Shown: positions 20,938 to 30,940, counted from the stretch's first letter. The stretch is 64,000 nucleotides of DNA from Lysinibacillus fusiformis (GCF_003049525.1 NZ_PYWL01000001.1:186001-250000), one strand, 5' to 3'. Numbers and translations are program-made. The notes: a model not told the origin generated them from the letters alone.

Positions 20938-22200
20938 TTAAAAGAAAAATCTCTGTATATCATTCCATGTGACAACTACCATTAAAATCATTAGTAGAAC
21001 AATTCCTACAAAATGAACAATTCCTTCTTTTTGACGGTCAATTGGTTTCCCTCGTAAAGCTTCAAAACCAAAGAATAATAAGCGACCACCATCTAAAGCA
21101 GGTAATGGAAGTAAGTTCATAATTCCTAGATTTATACTTAACATTGCAGCCCAATTCATTAGGTTCATAATACCGTACTGAGCTACTTGCTCGGTTGCTT
21201 TATAAATACCTACAGGACCAGATAAAGCGTCTATTGTAAACTTACCAGTAATCAACATACCTAGAAGCTCAAATATTTTGACAGTCATATTATAGGTTTC
21301 TTGTGCCCCATAGACAACAGCCTTTAGTGGATTAAATTCTCTCGGGCTATCGTAAAGCACACCAATTTGACCATACTTTTCTCCATCCTGCTGGACTTCC
21401 TTAACAGTCATATTTAAGTTGATAGATTGTCCATCTCGATCTACGGTCACCATAATCTCTTCGTTTGGATGATCCTGAATAATTGCAGCTAAATCCTGCC
21501 ACTTTTCAACAGCTTGTCCATCAATGGCTGTAACTCTATCACCTGCAAGCATCCCAGCCTCCGCAGCTGGATTATTTTCTACTACTTCAGAGATAACTGG
21601 CTCATATGTTGGAACTCCGTGAATTAATCCAATAACTAAATAAATCACGAAAGCTAGAATAAAGTTAAAAAATGGTCCTGCAAAAATAGTCATCGCTCGT
21701 TGGCCAACCGTTTTAGAATTAAATTGACGATCATGAGGTGCAATGACAAGCTCTCGTCCATTTTCCACAAGGACACAATCTCTCGCTACTTGATAACGAA
21801 CTAATCGTTCTTCTTCATCATAGCCCTCTACAAACAAATCTTTTTCTAAATCAGCACGTTCAACTTCTAAAAATAATAAATCTGGTAATTGCTTATTATT
21901 TTGATTGAAAATGATTTTTTTAACAACATTATCTTCATTGACAACAAGCCCTATTCGATATCCTGGCTGTAATTCAGTGCCATCCATATCTTCGCCAGCC
22001 ATTCGTACATATCCCCCGATAGGCAATAAACGAACAGTATACATTGTTTCTCCATGCGTTCTCCCATATATTTTGGGTCCCATTCCAATGGCAAATTCAC
22101 GTACTAGAATACCTGCTCGTTTGGCGAATAAGAAGTGTCCAAGTTCATGGAAGAAGACGAGCAAACCAAATATTAAAATAAATGCAATGGCTGTTTGCAT
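20938..22200 (-). CDS. rasP: Site-2 intramembrane zinc protease RseP (RasP)
   Basis: The 420-residue membrane protease has HELGH at residues 18-22 in the first membrane segment, a PDZ domain in the middle (AEAGMLAGDRVTAIDGQAV), and the second zinc-site motif PALDGGRLLFFGFE in a C-terminal membrane helix, followed by two more. In B. subtilis RasP cleaves anti-sigma factors (RsiW) and the division protein FtsL. It follows dxr by 46 bases, in the conserved frr-uppS-cdsA-dxr-rasP-proS-polC order. Confidence 0.96.
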   Translation of the reverse strand: MQTAIAFILIFGLLVFFHELGHFLFAKRAGILVREFAIGMGPKIYGRTHGETMYTVRLLPIGGYVRMAGEDMDGTELQPGYRIGLVVNEDNVVKKIIFNQNNKQLPDLLFLEVERADLEKDLFVEGYDEEERLVRYQVARDCVLVENGRELVIAPHDRQFNSKTVGQRAMTIFAGPFFNFILAFVIYLVIGLIHGVPTYEPVISEVVENNPAAEAGMLAGDRVTAIDGQAVEKWQDLAAIIQDHPNEEIMVTVDRDGQSINLNMTVKEVQQDGEKYGQIGVLYDSPREFNPLKAVVYGAQETYNMTVKIFELLGMLITGKFTIDALSGPVGIYKATEQVAQYGIMNLMNWAAMLSINLGIMNLLPLPALDGGRLLFFGFEALRGKPIDRQKEGIVHFVGIVLLMILMVVVTWNDIQRFFF

Positions 22201-22246
22201 AATACCCCACCTTTAAAAGCGATTAGTTAACGATACATTGCTCTCG

Positions 22247-23392
22247 TTATTTTACCATGTCTAACACTATTTTTCTTGTTTCACTGTCCACCTGTAAAAT
22301 CGTTTGTAAATCTGGTATTGCAATGTTTTGGTGTGCTTGCATCACACGTTCAATTGTCTCATCGATTTGAAGGAATGTTATTTTCCCTTGTAAAAAAGCT
22401 GCAACTGCTGCTTCGTTCGCTGCATTCATTGCTGTTAAAATGGTACCACCAGTACGGCCAGCCTCATATGCTAATCGCAATGCTGGATAACGTTCAAAGT
22501 CCATTTCTTGAAAATGTAACTGACCAATTTGCGCTAAATTCAGTCGCTGACCATTATGTAACGGGATTCGATCAGGATAACTTAAAGCATATTGGATAGG
22601 AACGCGCATATCTGGTGTACCTAATTGAGCAATCACACTAGTATCATGATACTCAACTAGAGAGTGAATAATACTTTCTCTATGCAAAAGTACATCAATT
22701 TTTTCGTATGGCATATCAAATAAAACATGCGCTTCAATCACTTCTAAACCTTTATTCATCATTGTTGCAGAATCTATTGTAATCTTTGCGCCCATCGACC
22801 AATTCGGGTGATTCAGTGCGTCAGCGACAGTCACATGTTTTAATTGGTCCCTTGTTTTATCACGGAAGCTGCCACCTGAAGCAGTAATAATTAAACGTTC
22901 AATATATTTTGGGTCTTCACCATTCATCGATTGGAAGATAGCTGAATGCTCACTATCAACAGGCAGAATAGTTGCGTTATATTTTTTCGCTTCAGCCATC
23001 ACTAAATGCCCGGCTGTCACAAGTGTTTCTTTATTAGCAATAGCAATTGTTTTGCCCATTCGAATGGCTGCTAAAGTAGATTCCAGCCCAACACTTCCGA
23101 GCACTGCATTGACAAGAATCGTCGAATCTGGATGTGTAGCAACCTCCACTAAGCCTTTTGCGCCAAATGTAAAGTGAATTGTCGGATACTCCTTAGCAAG
23201 CAGCAGCGCATCTTCTTCTAGCTGCACAGAAACCAATTCGGGCTTTAAGTTATCAATCATCTCTCGTGTTTTCTTTATATTTTTCCCTGAAGAGAAAGCT
23301 ACTAATTGAAAAGCTTCACGTTGTTCTTTTAAAATATCGTAGGTTTGCCAACCGATTGAACCAGTTGCACCTAATAAACTAATCTTTTTCAC
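22247..23392 (-). CDS. dxr: 1-deoxy-D-xylulose 5-phosphate reductoisomerase
   Basis: The 381-residue enzyme commits DXP to the MEP isoprenoid pathway. Visible features are the NADPH-binding [13 protein letters not shown] at the N-terminus, [10 protein letters not shown], the metal and substrate site [44 protein letters not shown], and a C-terminal helical domain. Its product feeds undecaprenyl pyrophosphate made by UppS two genes upstream. Length is standard (383 in B. subtilis). Confidence 0.98.
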   Translation of the reverse strand: MKKISLLGATGSIGWQTYDILKEQREAFQLVAFSSGKNIKKTREMIDNLKPELVSVQLEEDALLLAKEYPTIHFTFGAKGLVEVATHPDSTILVNAVLGSVGLESTLAAIRMGKTIAIANKETLVTAGHLVMAEAKKYNATILPVDSEHSAIFQSMNGEDPKYIERLIITASGGSFRDKTRDQLKHVTVADALNHPNWSMGAKITIDSATMMNKGLEVIEAHVLFDMPYEKIDVLLHRESIIHSLVEYHDTSVIAQLGTPDMRVPIQYALSYPDRIPLHNGQRLNLAQIGQLHFQEMDFERYPALRLAYEAGRTGGTILTAMNAANEAAVAAFLQGKITFLQIDETIERVMQAHQNIAIPDLQTILQVDSETRKIVLDMVK

Positions 23393-23454
23393 AACACATT
23401 GTCCCCTTTTTCTATCTAAGCAAATGTATGAATAGATGTCCTTAAAAGTTCGGA

Positions 23455-24255
23455 TTAACTACCAAACAAATTTAAAAAATGAAGCAAAGGCACGACGAAC
23501 AATAGACTATCGAAACGATCTAATATCCCGCCATGCCCTGGTAAAATATTACCTGAATCCTTTACATCAAAATGACGCTTAATAGCAGATTCTACTAAGT
23601 CGCCCATCTGACCAATAATGGAGGCGAAAATTGTTACGACTACAAGTGATATATAACCATCTTCGAATGGGTAAATGAGTTGCATACAGACAGCGAAAAT
23701 GACGGCAATGACAATTCCACCGATGAAGCCTTCAATCGTTTTCTTAGGTGAGATTTCAGGCCATAACTTATTCTTACCAAATTTTCTTCCGACAAAATAA
23801 GCACCTGAATCCGTTGTCCAAACGACTAATAAACAATAGACAACGTACTCTAAGCCTACGTTCCTTGTTTCAATTAGGTAATGGAACCCTAAGCCCACAT
23901 AAAATGCACCTAATAAAATAAAACCAACTTCATCAAAAGTTATTTTATTTTTTACTAAAACGACGTAAATCAGGAGTAACATCATTAGACCATAGACTAC
24001 CATTAGATTAGACGAATAGCCTATTAAATCTACAACCTTTTCACTCCAGTCGTTCGGTATGACAAGTAAAATTAAAGTGACAAGCCCTAAGAAGCCAGGC
24101 ACAGAAAAAATCGAAATACCTTTCATCTTTAGTATTTCATAAAAACCGACAATAGCCATTGCTAGCACAAGTATGGCAAATGGTACTTTTCCATAAATAA
24201 CGAATGGAATGAAAAGTGCTGCTGCAATTATTGCGGTAATAATTCGTTGTTTCAA
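23455..24255 (-). CDS. cdsA: Phosphatidate cytidylyltransferase
   Basis: The 266-residue multi-spanning membrane protein makes CDP-diacylglycerol for phospholipid synthesis. About eight hydrophobic segments are followed by the C-terminal CdsA signature ([18 protein letters not shown] then [14 protein letters not shown]). It overlaps uppS by four bases (ATGA), so translation is coupled. Confidence 0.97.
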   Translation of the reverse strand: MKQRIITAIIAAALFIPFVIYGKVPFAILVLAMAIVGFYEILKMKGISIFSVPGFLGLVTLILLVIPNDWSEKVVDLIGYSSNLMVVYGLMMLLLIYVVLVKNKITFDEVGFILLGAFYVGLGFHYLIETRNVGLEYVVYCLLVVWTTDSGAYFVGRKFGKNKLWPEISPKKTIEGFIGGIVIAVIFAVCMQLIYPFEDGYISLVVVTIFASIIGQMGDLVESAIKRHFDVKDSGNILPGHGGILDRFDSLLFVVPLLHFLNLFGS

Positions 24256-25046
24256 GTTGTTTCTTCTCCCTTCAACCCACCATAACGGCGATTACGCTTT
24301 TGATAGTTTTCCACCGCTTCCAGTAAGGTTTCCTCACTAAAATCTGGCCATAATGTATCTGTAAACCAAAATTCCGTATAGGCAAGCTGCCAAAGCATAA
24401 AGTTACTTAAGCGTACTTCACCACTTGTACGAATTAATAAATCCGGTTCAGGCAAATGGGCCGTCATTAAATGAGACGTTAAGCATTCTTCTGTTAGGTC
24501 TTGCATTGTTAATTGACCGTCCTGCACTTTTTGAAGCATCATTTTCATGGCATTAACCATCTCAGAACGACTTCCATAATTCAGCGCAAAATTTAAAATA
24601 AGGCCTGTATTATGCTTCGTTTCTTCCATTGCCTCATACAACGCTTTTTGTGTATGGGCAGGTAATAAAGATGGATCTCCAATCATTTCGACACGTACAT
24701 TACGTTCCATCATCTCGGGTAAAAAGGAACCTAAAAACTCGACTGGTAGCCGCATGAGAAAATCTACTTCAGGTTTTGGGCGTTTCCAGTTTTCAGTGGA
24801 AAATGCATATACGGTTAATACCTTTATGCCTAAATCAGACGCAAATCTCGTGACCTTACGTACTGTCTTCATTCCCTCATGATGACCAGCAACACGTGGC
24901 ATAGCTCGTTTTTTTGCCCAACGTCCATTTCCGTCCATAATAATCGCTACATGGGCAGGAATCGGCTCGCTTTTAGTTAGGGCCACACGCTCCTCCAATG
25001 ATAGTGTATCCATATTTATTTGTTTACCTAATAGCTTTTTAAACAT
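24252..25046 (-). CDS. uppS: Undecaprenyl pyrophosphate synthase (cis-prenyltransferase)
   Basis: The 264-residue enzyme makes the C55 lipid carrier for cell-wall synthesis. The catalytic Asp is in AIIMDGNGRWAKKR (Asp38), and the C-terminal RTSGEVRLSNFMLWQLAYTEF holds the IPP-binding and metal site residues. Length is normal (260 in B. subtilis). It appears to begin a uppS-cdsA-dxr-rasP unit after the frr terminator. Confidence 0.98.
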   Translation of the reverse strand: MFKKLLGKQINMDTLSLEERVALTKSEPIPAHVAIIMDGNGRWAKKRAMPRVAGHHEGMKTVRKVTRFASDLGIKVLTVYAFSTENWKRPKPEVDFLMRLPVEFLGSFLPEMMERNVRVEMIGDPSLLPAHTQKALYEAMEETKHNTGLILNFALNYGSRSEMVNAMKMMLQKVQDGQLTMQDLTEECLTSHLMTAHLPEPDLLIRTSGEVRLSNFMLWQLAYTEFWFTDTLWPDFSEETLLEAVENYQKRNRRYGGLKGEETT

Positions 25047-25289
25047 GCTAACTCCCCCACTACAACTAATCGGACGTATACTAACCTATCATAACAAACA
25101 AAAGCGCTTTTTGTCTTTTTTTTCCCCTCTAAATTGACTATGTATGTACTAGCGTATTTTAGAACTATACACATTCTTAAAGAATAAGTTTGTTAAAAAA
25201 TTAATCAATATTTATGTGATGCATAACATTGTATATTTCATCTATGCTTTTCTCTATGATTCAGCTCATATTCGAACGGTAAAGAGAAA
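25047..25289. other. Intergenic stretch upstream of uppS
   Basis: Very AT-rich. It should hold the promoter for uppS-cdsA-dxr-rasP; the minus strand has a TATAGT but no convincing -35 at 16-18 bases. No reading frame or strong hairpin is seen. Confidence 0.4.
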
Positions 25290-25316
25290 AGACGTCCTGT
25301 AAAGTATAGGACGCCT
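25290..25316 (-). terminator. Rho-independent terminator after frr
   Basis: AGGCGTCCT pairs with AGGACGTCT on the minus strand (one G-U wobble, 9-base loop), followed by TTTTCTCTTT, 45 bases past the frr stop. Confidence 0.88.
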
Positions 25317-25361
25317 TCATCTCATCAAAAAGTTCCATCATAAACATGTAAAACCTTTGTT

Positions 25362-25919
25362 TTACACCTCTAAAATTTCTTTTTCTTTATCTTTCGTTAC
25401 TTGATCCACTTTGACAATGAATTCATCTGTTAATTTTTGAATATCATCACCATAGCCACGTAGATCGTCTTCTGTGATTTCGCCAGCTTTTTCAAGTTTT
25501 TTCAAATCATCATTCGCATCACGACGTACATTACGTACAGCAATTTTTGCGTCTTCTGCTTCTTTTTTCACTTGCTTCACTAAATCTTTACGACGCTCTT
25601 CAGTAAGAGCAGGGATCATTAAGCGAATGATAGAGCCATCATTTGTTGGTGTAATACCGATATCAGATCTCATAATTGCTTTTTCAATTTCACCTAAAAT
25701 TGTTTTATCGTAAGGTGTAATCACTAATAAACGAGCTTCTGGTACAGAAACACCTGCAAGTTGATTGATTGGTGTTGGAGCTCCATAATAATCAACCATA
25801 ATACGATCTAGTAATGATGCGTTTGCACGACCTGCACGAATTGAAGATAGTTCACGTGTGAAAGCTGCAATTGTTTTGTTCATTTTATCTTTTGCTTGTT
25901 CTAATACTTGTTTTGCCAT
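25362..25919 (-). CDS. frr: Ribosome recycling factor
   Basis: The 185-residue protein has the RRF three-helix bundle and small domain, with [24 protein letters not shown] near the N-terminus and [23 protein letters not shown] at the C-terminus. With EF-G it splits post-termination ribosomes. Its start codon overlaps the pyrH stop by one base (TAATG). Confidence 0.98.
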   Translation of the reverse strand: MAKQVLEQAKDKMNKTIAAFTRELSSIRAGRANASLLDRIMVDYYGAPTPINQLAGVSVPEARLLVITPYDKTILGEIEKAIMRSDIGITPTNDGSIIRLMIPALTEERRKDLVKQVKKEAEDAKIAVRNVRRDANDDLKKLEKAGEITEDDLRGYGDDIQKLTDEFIVKVDQVTKDKEKEILEV

Positions 25920-26644
25920 TATGCATTCCTCCTAACAACTGTTCCGATTTTTTCACCTAGTACAGCACGTTTAATGTTGCCTTGTTCCGTAATTGAGAAA
26001 ACAATTAGTGGAATATCGTTATCCATACATAGGGTAGAAGCTGTTGAATCCATTACTTGTAAGCCTTGTTGAATAACGTCTAAGTATGTGAGTGTATCAT
26101 ATTTAACGGCTGTTTGATCCACTTTTGGATCTGCTGAATAAACGCCATCAACATTGTTTTTAGCCATTAAAATCGCATCTGCATCAATTTCTGCTGCACG
26201 TAATGCCGCCGTCGTATCAGTTGAGAAGAACGGATTACCTGTCCCTGTTGCAAAGATAACGACACGCTTTTTCTCAAGATGTCTAACTGCTTTACGACGA
26301 ATGTATGGCTCCGCTACTTGAGTCATCACGATAGAAGATTGAACACGTGTTTCAATGCCTAATTTTTCAAGAGCATCTTGTAACGCTAGGGAGTTCATGA
26401 CTGTTGCAAGCATGCCCATATAGTCAGCTGCAGCACGATCCATCCCCATTTCACTACCTATTTTTCCACGCCATATATTACCGCCACCTACAACAACAGC
26501 AACTTCTACATCAAGATCCACTACTTCTTTTACTTCTTCTGCAACAGACTTGATTATTTTTGGTGATAAACCGAAGCCCGCTTCTCCAGCTAACGCTTCA
26601 CCACTTAGTTTAATAACTACTCGTTTATATTGCGGTACACTCAT
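25919..26644 (-). CDS. pyrH: Uridylate kinase
   Basis: The 241-residue amino-acid-kinase-family enzyme phosphorylates UMP to UDP. It shows [13 protein letters not shown] at the N-terminus, [10 protein letters not shown], the [20 protein letters not shown] phosphate-binding region and the [14 protein letters not shown] loop. It is coupled to frr by overlap and follows tsf after a terminator, in the rpsB-tsf-pyrH-frr order shared by most bacteria. Confidence 0.98.
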   Translation of the reverse strand: MSVPQYKRVVIKLSGEALAGEAGFGLSPKIIKSVAEEVKEVVDLDVEVAVVVGGGNIWRGKIGSEMGMDRAAADYMGMLATVMNSLALQDALEKLGIETRVQSSIVMTQVAEPYIRRKAVRHLEKKRVVIFATGTGNPFFSTDTTAALRAAEIDADAILMAKNNVDGVYSADPKVDQTAVKYDTLTYLDVIQQGLQVMDSTASTLCMDNDIPLIVFSITEQGNIKRAVLGEKIGTVVRRNA

Positions 26645-26772
26645 TGTAAACCTCCGTAAGACTTTATTTAAAAAATCTCTATTCCCTTTTCCATTATAGT
26701 ATATCTAACAATAATTGCTAGTTGTGAATAAGGCAGAATAGAAAATTCTATTACTATTTTCTTTATTTCGGA

Positions 26773-26808
26773 AAAATAGGGAACACGCTATGTTGTGTTC
26801 CCCATTTT
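26773..26808 (-). terminator. Rho-independent terminator after tsf
   Basis: 14-base arms (AAAATGGGGAACAC with GTGTTCCCTATTTT on the minus strand, one G-U wobble) with an 8-base loop and T-run. Confidence 0.93.
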
Positions 26809-26858
26809 TTGTCTAGAAAATCTAGATATTATTTGATTAGGATCAAATGCCCGCTAAA

Positions 26859-27746
26859 TTAGTTACCTTTAACTTGGCTCATTACTTCTTCTGCAAAGTT
26901 ATCTTCACGTTTTTCGATACCTTCACCAACAGCGTAACGTACAAAGCCGTTTACTGAACCACCAGTAGAAGCTACGAAATCACGTACTTTTTGATCAGAG
27001 TTTTTAACGAATGATTGATCAAGTAGGCAAACATCTTCGAAATATTTACCAAGACGACCTTCAACCATTTTAGCAACGATGTTTTCTGGTTTACCTTCGT
27101 TAAGAGCTTGCTCAGTTAATACTTTACGCTCACGTTCAACTTCTTCAGCAGAAACTTCATCGCGAGAAACGTAAGTTGGGTTGATAGCAGCAATGTGCAT
27201 TGCAACATCTTTAGCTGCTGATGCATCAGTAGAACCTTCTAAAGTTACTAATACTCCAATGCGGCCGCCCATGTGTAAGTAAGCGCCGAATGAATCTGCA
27301 TCAGTTTTTGTTTTGATTTCAAAACGACGAAGTGTGATTTTTTCACCAATTGTTGCTACAGCTGTAGAAATTTGATCTTCAATTTTTACGCCATCAGCAT
27401 TTGTAAGCTCTAATGCAGCTTCAACTGATGCTGGTTTAGCAGTAAGTAATTGCTCTGCTAAAGATGAAACTAATACTTGGAATTTGTCGTTTTTTGCAAC
27501 GAAGTCAGTTTCAGCGTTAACTTCAATGATGATTGCTTCGTTACCTTGTTCTAAAATATAAGTTGTACCTTCTGCCGCGATACGGTCAGCTTTTTTAGCA
27601 GCTGAAGAAAGACCTTTTTCACGTAGGAAATCGATTGCAGCTTCTAGATTACCATCAGTTTGTACTAGCGCTTTTTTACAATCCATCATACCAGCGCCAG
27701 TTTTTTCACGTAATTCTTTTACTAATTGTGCAGTAATGTTTGCCAT
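26859..27746 (-). CDS. tsf: Elongation factor Ts
   Basis: The 295-residue nucleotide exchange factor for EF-Tu. The N-terminal UBA-like domain ([20 protein letters not shown]) is followed by the EF-Tu contact motif TDFVAKND and the dimer domain with [24 protein letters not shown]. Length is standard. It follows rpsB after an intercistronic terminator. Confidence 0.98.
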   Translation of the reverse strand: MANITAQLVKELREKTGAGMMDCKKALVQTDGNLEAAIDFLREKGLSSAAKKADRIAAEGTTYILEQGNEAIIIEVNAETDFVAKNDKFQVLVSSLAEQLLTAKPASVEAALELTNADGVKIEDQISTAVATIGEKITLRRFEIKTKTDADSFGAYLHMGGRIGVLVTLEGSTDASAAKDVAMHIAAINPTYVSRDEVSAEEVERERKVLTEQALNEGKPENIVAKMVEGRLGKYFEDVCLLDQSFVKNSDQKVRDFVASTGGSVNGFVRYAVGEGIEKREDNFAEEVMSQVKGN

Positions 27747-27797
27747 TTAGTGTTTCCTCCTCAAATTGTTTGAACATAGTTTTAATGATAGGTTCTA

Positions 27798-27837
27798 AAA
27801 AAGGTGATAAGGGTTTTGAGCCACTTATCACCTTTTT
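27798..27837 (-). terminator. Terminator in the rpsB-tsf gap
   Basis: A perfect 14-bp stem (AAAAAGGTGATAAG and its complement, 12-base loop) whose right arm ends in a T-run on the minus strand. It is likely a partial terminator setting the ratio of S2 to EF-Ts message. Confidence 0.93.
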
Positions 27838-27848
27838 GTAAACGTGAA

Positions 27849-28568
27849 TTACTCAGCAGCAGCTTCTACAGCTGGAGCTTCTTCTTCACCTTGTTTTGAC
27901 TCGATTAAAGCGTCAGCCATTTTAGCAGTTAAAAGTTTAACAGCGCGAATAGCATCATCATTAGCAGGGATTACGTAGTCGATTTCATCTGGATCACAGT
28001 TTGTATCAACGATACCTACTAGAGGGATGTTTAATTTACGAGCTTCAGCAACCGCAATACGTTCTTTACGTGGGTCAACCACGAACATTACGTCTGGAAG
28101 ATCGTGCATATCACGGATACCGCCTAAGAATTTGATTAGACGTTCGTGTTCTTTTTTAAGTTGGATTACTTCTTTTTTAGGAAGAACTTCGAATGTACCT
28201 TCTTCTTCCATTTTTTCGATTTGTTTCATACGTGCAACACGTTTTTGAATTGTACCGAAGTTAGTAAGAGTACCACCTAACCAACGTTGGTTGATGTAGT
28301 AGTTGCCTGAACGTTCAGCTTCATCTTTGATCGCTTCTTGTGCTTGTTTTTTCGTACCAACGAAAAGAACTTTACCACCGTCTTGACCAACTTGACGCAT
28401 GAAGTCATAAGCTTCCTCTAATTTTTTAACAGTTTTTTGTAAGTCGATGATGTAGATCCCGTTACGTTCTACGAAGATATATTTCTTCATTTTTGGGTTC
28501 CAACGACGAGTTTGGTGACCGAAATGTACACCAGCTTCAAGTAATTGTTTCATAGAAATTACTGACAT
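27849..28568 (-). CDS. rpsB: 30S ribosomal protein S2
   Basis: The 239-residue protein shows the S2 signatures [22 protein letters not shown] and the later [25 protein letters not shown] and [23 protein letters not shown] short acidic tail closes the protein. It binds late to the 30S head/body junction. A good sigma-A promoter at 28692-28720 and a hairpin in its leader indicate independent transcription from the upstream sigD group. Confidence 0.98.
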   Translation of the reverse strand: MSVISMKQLLEAGVHFGHQTRRWNPKMKKYIFVERNGIYIIDLQKTVKKLEEAYDFMRQVGQDGGKVLFVGTKKQAQEAIKDEAERSGNYYINQRWLGGTLTNFGTIQKRVARMKQIEKMEEEGTFEVLPKKEVIQLKKEHERLIKFLGGIRDMHDLPDVMFVVDPRKERIAVAEARKLNIPLVGIVDTNCDPDEIDYVIPANDDAIRAVKLLTAKMADALIESKQGEEEAPAVEAAAE

Positions 28569-28650
28569 GTGAATTTCCTCCTAGTATGTTTGGTTTTTAT
28601 CCTCCGCATTTATCTTTTGCAACAAGCTACCCTAATCTTAGAGCACCACT

Positions 28651-28678
28651 TACTACATCAAAATGCGTGTGTAGTAAT
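28651..28678 (-). ncRNA. Hairpin in the rpsB 5' leader
   Basis: TTACTACA pairs with TGTAGTAA around a 12-base loop within the roughly 115-base leader transcript. Ribosomal protein leaders often carry autoregulatory structures; whether S2 binds here is unknown. Confidence 0.45.
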
Positions 28679-28691
28679 AACACCATTTGCA

Positions 28692-28720
28692 ACTATATCA
28701 TAGCTTTTGCCGGTTAGCAA
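28692..28720 (-). promoter_or_regulatory. Sigma-A promoter of rpsB
   Basis: On the minus strand TTGCTA (28720-28715), a 17-base spacer and TATAGT (28697-28692) with a TG extension (TGATATAGT). It lies directly after the swrB-like stop codon, placing a start site near 28685. Confidence 0.8.
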
Positions 28721-28724
28721 CAAT

Positions 28725-29300
28725 TTAGTGATGAAATTTCAGTAAAAGCTCGATTTCTGTTTTTCCCTTTTGCAGCTGTTTCGCTATTTCTTCTGTTGAT
28801 TTACCCTGCTTTGCTAAATTTAATGCCTGTTGCTCTATTGTAAGCTCTTTAACCTGCTCCTTTTGCTCTACTTTCAAAGGCGTTGGTGAGGATGCTGCTG
28901 TTGCCGTTGTCTGTTGCTGACGCGAATAAGCATTGGCTACTATATTTTTAGGTACATAGATACGAGCATCTTTATCTAAGCTTAATGGACTGTCATTTTT
29001 CAGCACTTGCTCTGAGGGCGAAGTAGCCTGCTCCTGTTGAGGCTCATTGCTTACGGTTTGTTGAACGCGAGTCGCCGCTATGTCTGATGATGAGACATTT
29101 TGTAGCTCCTTAATAAGACGGTCGTTTTCATCTTTCATTTCTGTTAAATAGACACTAATGGTATCGTCCATTTCGCTCATTAAGCGTTCTTGCTTCTTTT
29201 CTAAATCCTTAAATTTTGCTAACTTAGTATTTAAAATAATAAGGAAGTAAAATGTAAGTAGCTGTAAAAAGAATAGTACCGCTATTAGTATGGTTGTCAT
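28725..29300 (-). CDS. swrB: SwrB-like (YlxL) membrane-anchored protein
   Basis: The 191-residue protein has one N-terminal membrane helix (residues 4-24), a cytoplasmic coiled coil, a low-complexity Gln/Thr/Ala/Ser middle part and a C-terminal helix-turn-helix-like tail (LAKQGKSTEEIAKQLQKGKTEIELLLKF), the same layout as B. subtilis SwrB. SwrB promotes activation of the flagellar export apparatus and swarming there. Position between sigD and rpsB is also conserved. Sequence similarity outside the tail is low, so the symbol rests on architecture and synteny. Confidence 0.75.
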   Translation of the reverse strand: MTTILIAVLFFLQLLTFYFLIILNTKLAKFKDLEKKQERLMSEMDDTISVYLTEMKDENDRLIKELQNVSSSDIAATRVQQTVSNEPQQEQATSPSEQVLKNDSPLSLDKDARIYVPKNIVANAYSRQQQTTATAASSPTPLKVEQKEQVKELTIEQQALNLAKQGKSTEEIAKQLQKGKTEIELLLKFHH

Positions 29301-29309
29301 TATAAGCTC

Positions 29310-29618
29310 CTATCCACTAAAATCCACGAAATTGCCTTTAAACGGATGTTGTGCCTGTTTTTCTTGTTGATCCTGTTGCTTTTTCTTCTTTTTGTAAGGA
29401 TCCGTTAAGTATTCGCCACCTGCATCTTCATCCTCACTTATTTCATCCATACCTTCTGATGTATTTACAATTTTTTGCTTGCGCTCTATTTCCTTTTTTA
29501 ACGCTTCATTAGCATGTGCTTGTTGAGCTAAAGCTTGTTGCTGTACTTGATCAGCCATTTTCCCAGCTTCAAATGTTTTAGGAATCGCAATTTGCAATTC
29601 AACCCCTTTTAAACTCAT
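29310..29618 (-). CDS. Small hydrophilic protein of the sigD operon, function unknown
   Basis: The 102-residue protein begins MSLKGVELQIAIPKTFEAGKMADQVQQQ, followed by a Gln/Ala/Lys-rich helix, an acidic patch (EISEDEDAGGEY) and a Lys-rich run. No membrane segment and no domain I can name. It lies 23 bases after sigD and 9 bases before the swrB-like gene. I recall similar small proteins next to sigD in other Bacillales that are absent from B. subtilis, which suggests a motility-linked role. Low complexity makes this uncertain. Confidence 0.75.
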   Translation of the reverse strand: MSLKGVELQIAIPKTFEAGKMADQVQQQALAQQAHANEALKKEIERKQKIVNTSEGMDEISEDEDAGGEYLTDPYKKKKKQQDQQEKQAQHPFKGNFVDFSG

Positions 29619-29641
29619 CGGAATCTCTCCCTCAAGGATAT

Positions 29642-30412
29642 TTACGCATTCATCATTTCGCTAGATAATAATTTACGTAATTTTAAAAGCGCTTTGGAAT
29701 GGATTTGCGAAATACGTGATGTCGATAATTCAAGCATTTCACCAATTTCAGTCAGCGTCAGTTCCTCCGTGTAAAATAAACTTAGAACCAACTGTTCCTT
29801 TTCATTTAGCTTCTGAATATTTTCTGCTAAATCATCTAGTAATTCAGATTTAACCACCGATTGTTCAGGAGTTTTTGTCGTATCATCTCGAATGACAAAC
29901 GACTTTCCATCTACCTCTTCTTGGTCTTGTTGTTCATTAATGGAAAGAACATTGGAAAAAAAATGCTCTTGTACTGTCTGATAAACGTCTTCCACAGGTA
30001 CTTCCATATGCTTCGCAAGTTCCTCAGGTGTCACATGACGCATATATTTTTGCTCTAATTGCTCAATCTGAGCATCTAATTTTTTGGCTTTTTCTCGCGC
30101 TGAGCGTGGTAGCCAATCTTCCTTACGAAGCCCATCTATAATGGCTCCCCTTACTCTAAATGAAGCATATGTATCGAATTTCAAATCTCTATTAATATCA
30201 AATTTATTTAATGCATCAAAAAGTCCTATCATACCTAAGCTCGTTAAATCGTCTCGCGATACACTCTTTGGTAATCCCGCACTAATACGTTGAACATGGT
30301 AAGATACTAAAGAAATATATTTTTTTATGAGTAAATCACCAGCATCTGGATCACGCTCATGTATCCAGCGATTCCACAGTTTTTGCTCATCGTTCAGAAT
30401 TGGTTGTGTCAT
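29642..30412 (-). CDS. sigD: Motility sigma factor SigD (FliA/WhiG family)
   Basis: The 256-residue sigma-28 directs late flagellar, chemotaxis and autolysin genes. Region 2 (SLVSYHVQRISAGLPKSVSRDDLTSLGMIGL, continuing FDTYASFRVRGAIIDGLRKEDW), region 3 (PRSAREKAKKLDAQIEQLEQ) and region 4 with a helix-turn-helix (LTEIGEMLELSTSRISQIHSKAL) are complete. ATG at 30412 is chosen because GAGAGGTG lies 8 bases upstream; an upstream GTG falls inside that sequence. Unlike B. subtilis, it is not the near-terminal gene of fla/che: deaminase genes, terminators and a gene fragment lie between. Confidence 0.97.
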   Translation of the reverse strand: MTQPILNDEQKLWNRWIHERDPDAGDLLIKKYISLVSYHVQRISAGLPKSVSRDDLTSLGMIGLFDALNKFDINRDLKFDTYASFRVRGAIIDGLRKEDWLPRSAREKAKKLDAQIEQLEQKYMRHVTPEELAKHMEVPVEDVYQTVQEHFFSNVLSINEQQDQEEVDGKSFVIRDDTTKTPEQSVVKSELLDDLAENIQKLNEKEQLVLSLFYTEELTLTEIGEMLELSTSRISQIHSKALLKLRKLLSSEMMNA

Positions 30413-30591
30413 GAAATCCACCTCTCTAAAAAACGCCTTTACGCGCCCGTTTGCTACTGACTACTTGCGCTCATAAAACTTTTCTTTCATCAGGATTTCT
30501 CCATAGTTTTTTTAAAAATCTATATCCGGGTTACTCTTACTAGTACCTAACAGAGTAAAAAAATGGATAAACTATTGCCATCTTTCCTACT

Positions 30592-30600
30592 ATTATAACA
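30592..30600 (-). promoter_or_regulatory. Possible dedicated sigma-A promoter for sigD (extended -10)
   Basis: The minus strand reads TGTTATAAT, a consensus -10 with TG extension and no good -35. It lies after the hairpin at 30661-30702 and about 180 bases before sigD. Further down the leader, at about 30517-30528, CCGGATAT resembles the sigma-D -10 (GCCGATAT, 6 of 8) but lacks a clear TAAA element. Confidence 0.55.
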
Positions 30601-30660
30601 AAAATCGACTATAATTTCATTTGTTTCTGTTCGTCTCTCTTTATTTTGTACAAACAAATT

Positions 30661-30702
30661 AAAACTGTACCCTAGCTATACATTAACCTAGGATACAGTT
30701 TT
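30661..30702 (-). terminator. Strong hairpin between the gene fragment and sigD
   Basis: 15-base arms (AAAACTGTATCCTAG with CTAGGGTACAGTTTT on the minus strand, one U-G wobble) and a 12-base loop; A/T ends on both sides allow termination in either direction. It further isolates sigD from upstream transcription. Confidence 0.75.
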
Positions 30703-30727
30703 AAAATATGTCTAAATTATTAAGCTT

Positions 30728-30933
30728 TTACTTTTTAATTTTGTTAGGTTTTTTTGTAGGAATTATGAATCTTATATAGCGCCCTTTTGCTCTTTCTTCA
30801 CCGAGGTTACTAGGTATAAATACACCCAACAAAGTAGCATTCTCACCATTTGTCCACAGAAATTCAAATCATCTCCTATCGAACTAAATGATACTAGTTC
30901 AAATCTGGCCTTATTTTCTCCACCTTTTTTAGC
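30728..30933 (-). pseudogene. Truncated, frameshifted gene remnant (C-terminal fragment, family unknown)
   Basis: Two overlapping frames join into about 67 plausible residues. One frame from 30933 reads AKKGGENKARFELVSFSSIG then DDLNF to about 30859. The next frame, open from 30868, reads FLWTNGENATLLGVFIPSNL, GEERAKGRYIRFIIPTKKPN and ends KIKK at the stop 30728-30730. There is no start codon with a ribosome site in either frame, and the 5' side ends in a stop next to the deaminase terminator. The composition is protein-like, unlike random AT-rich sequence. I do not recognise the family. Confidence 0.55.
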
Positions 30934-30940
30934 CTAAAAA

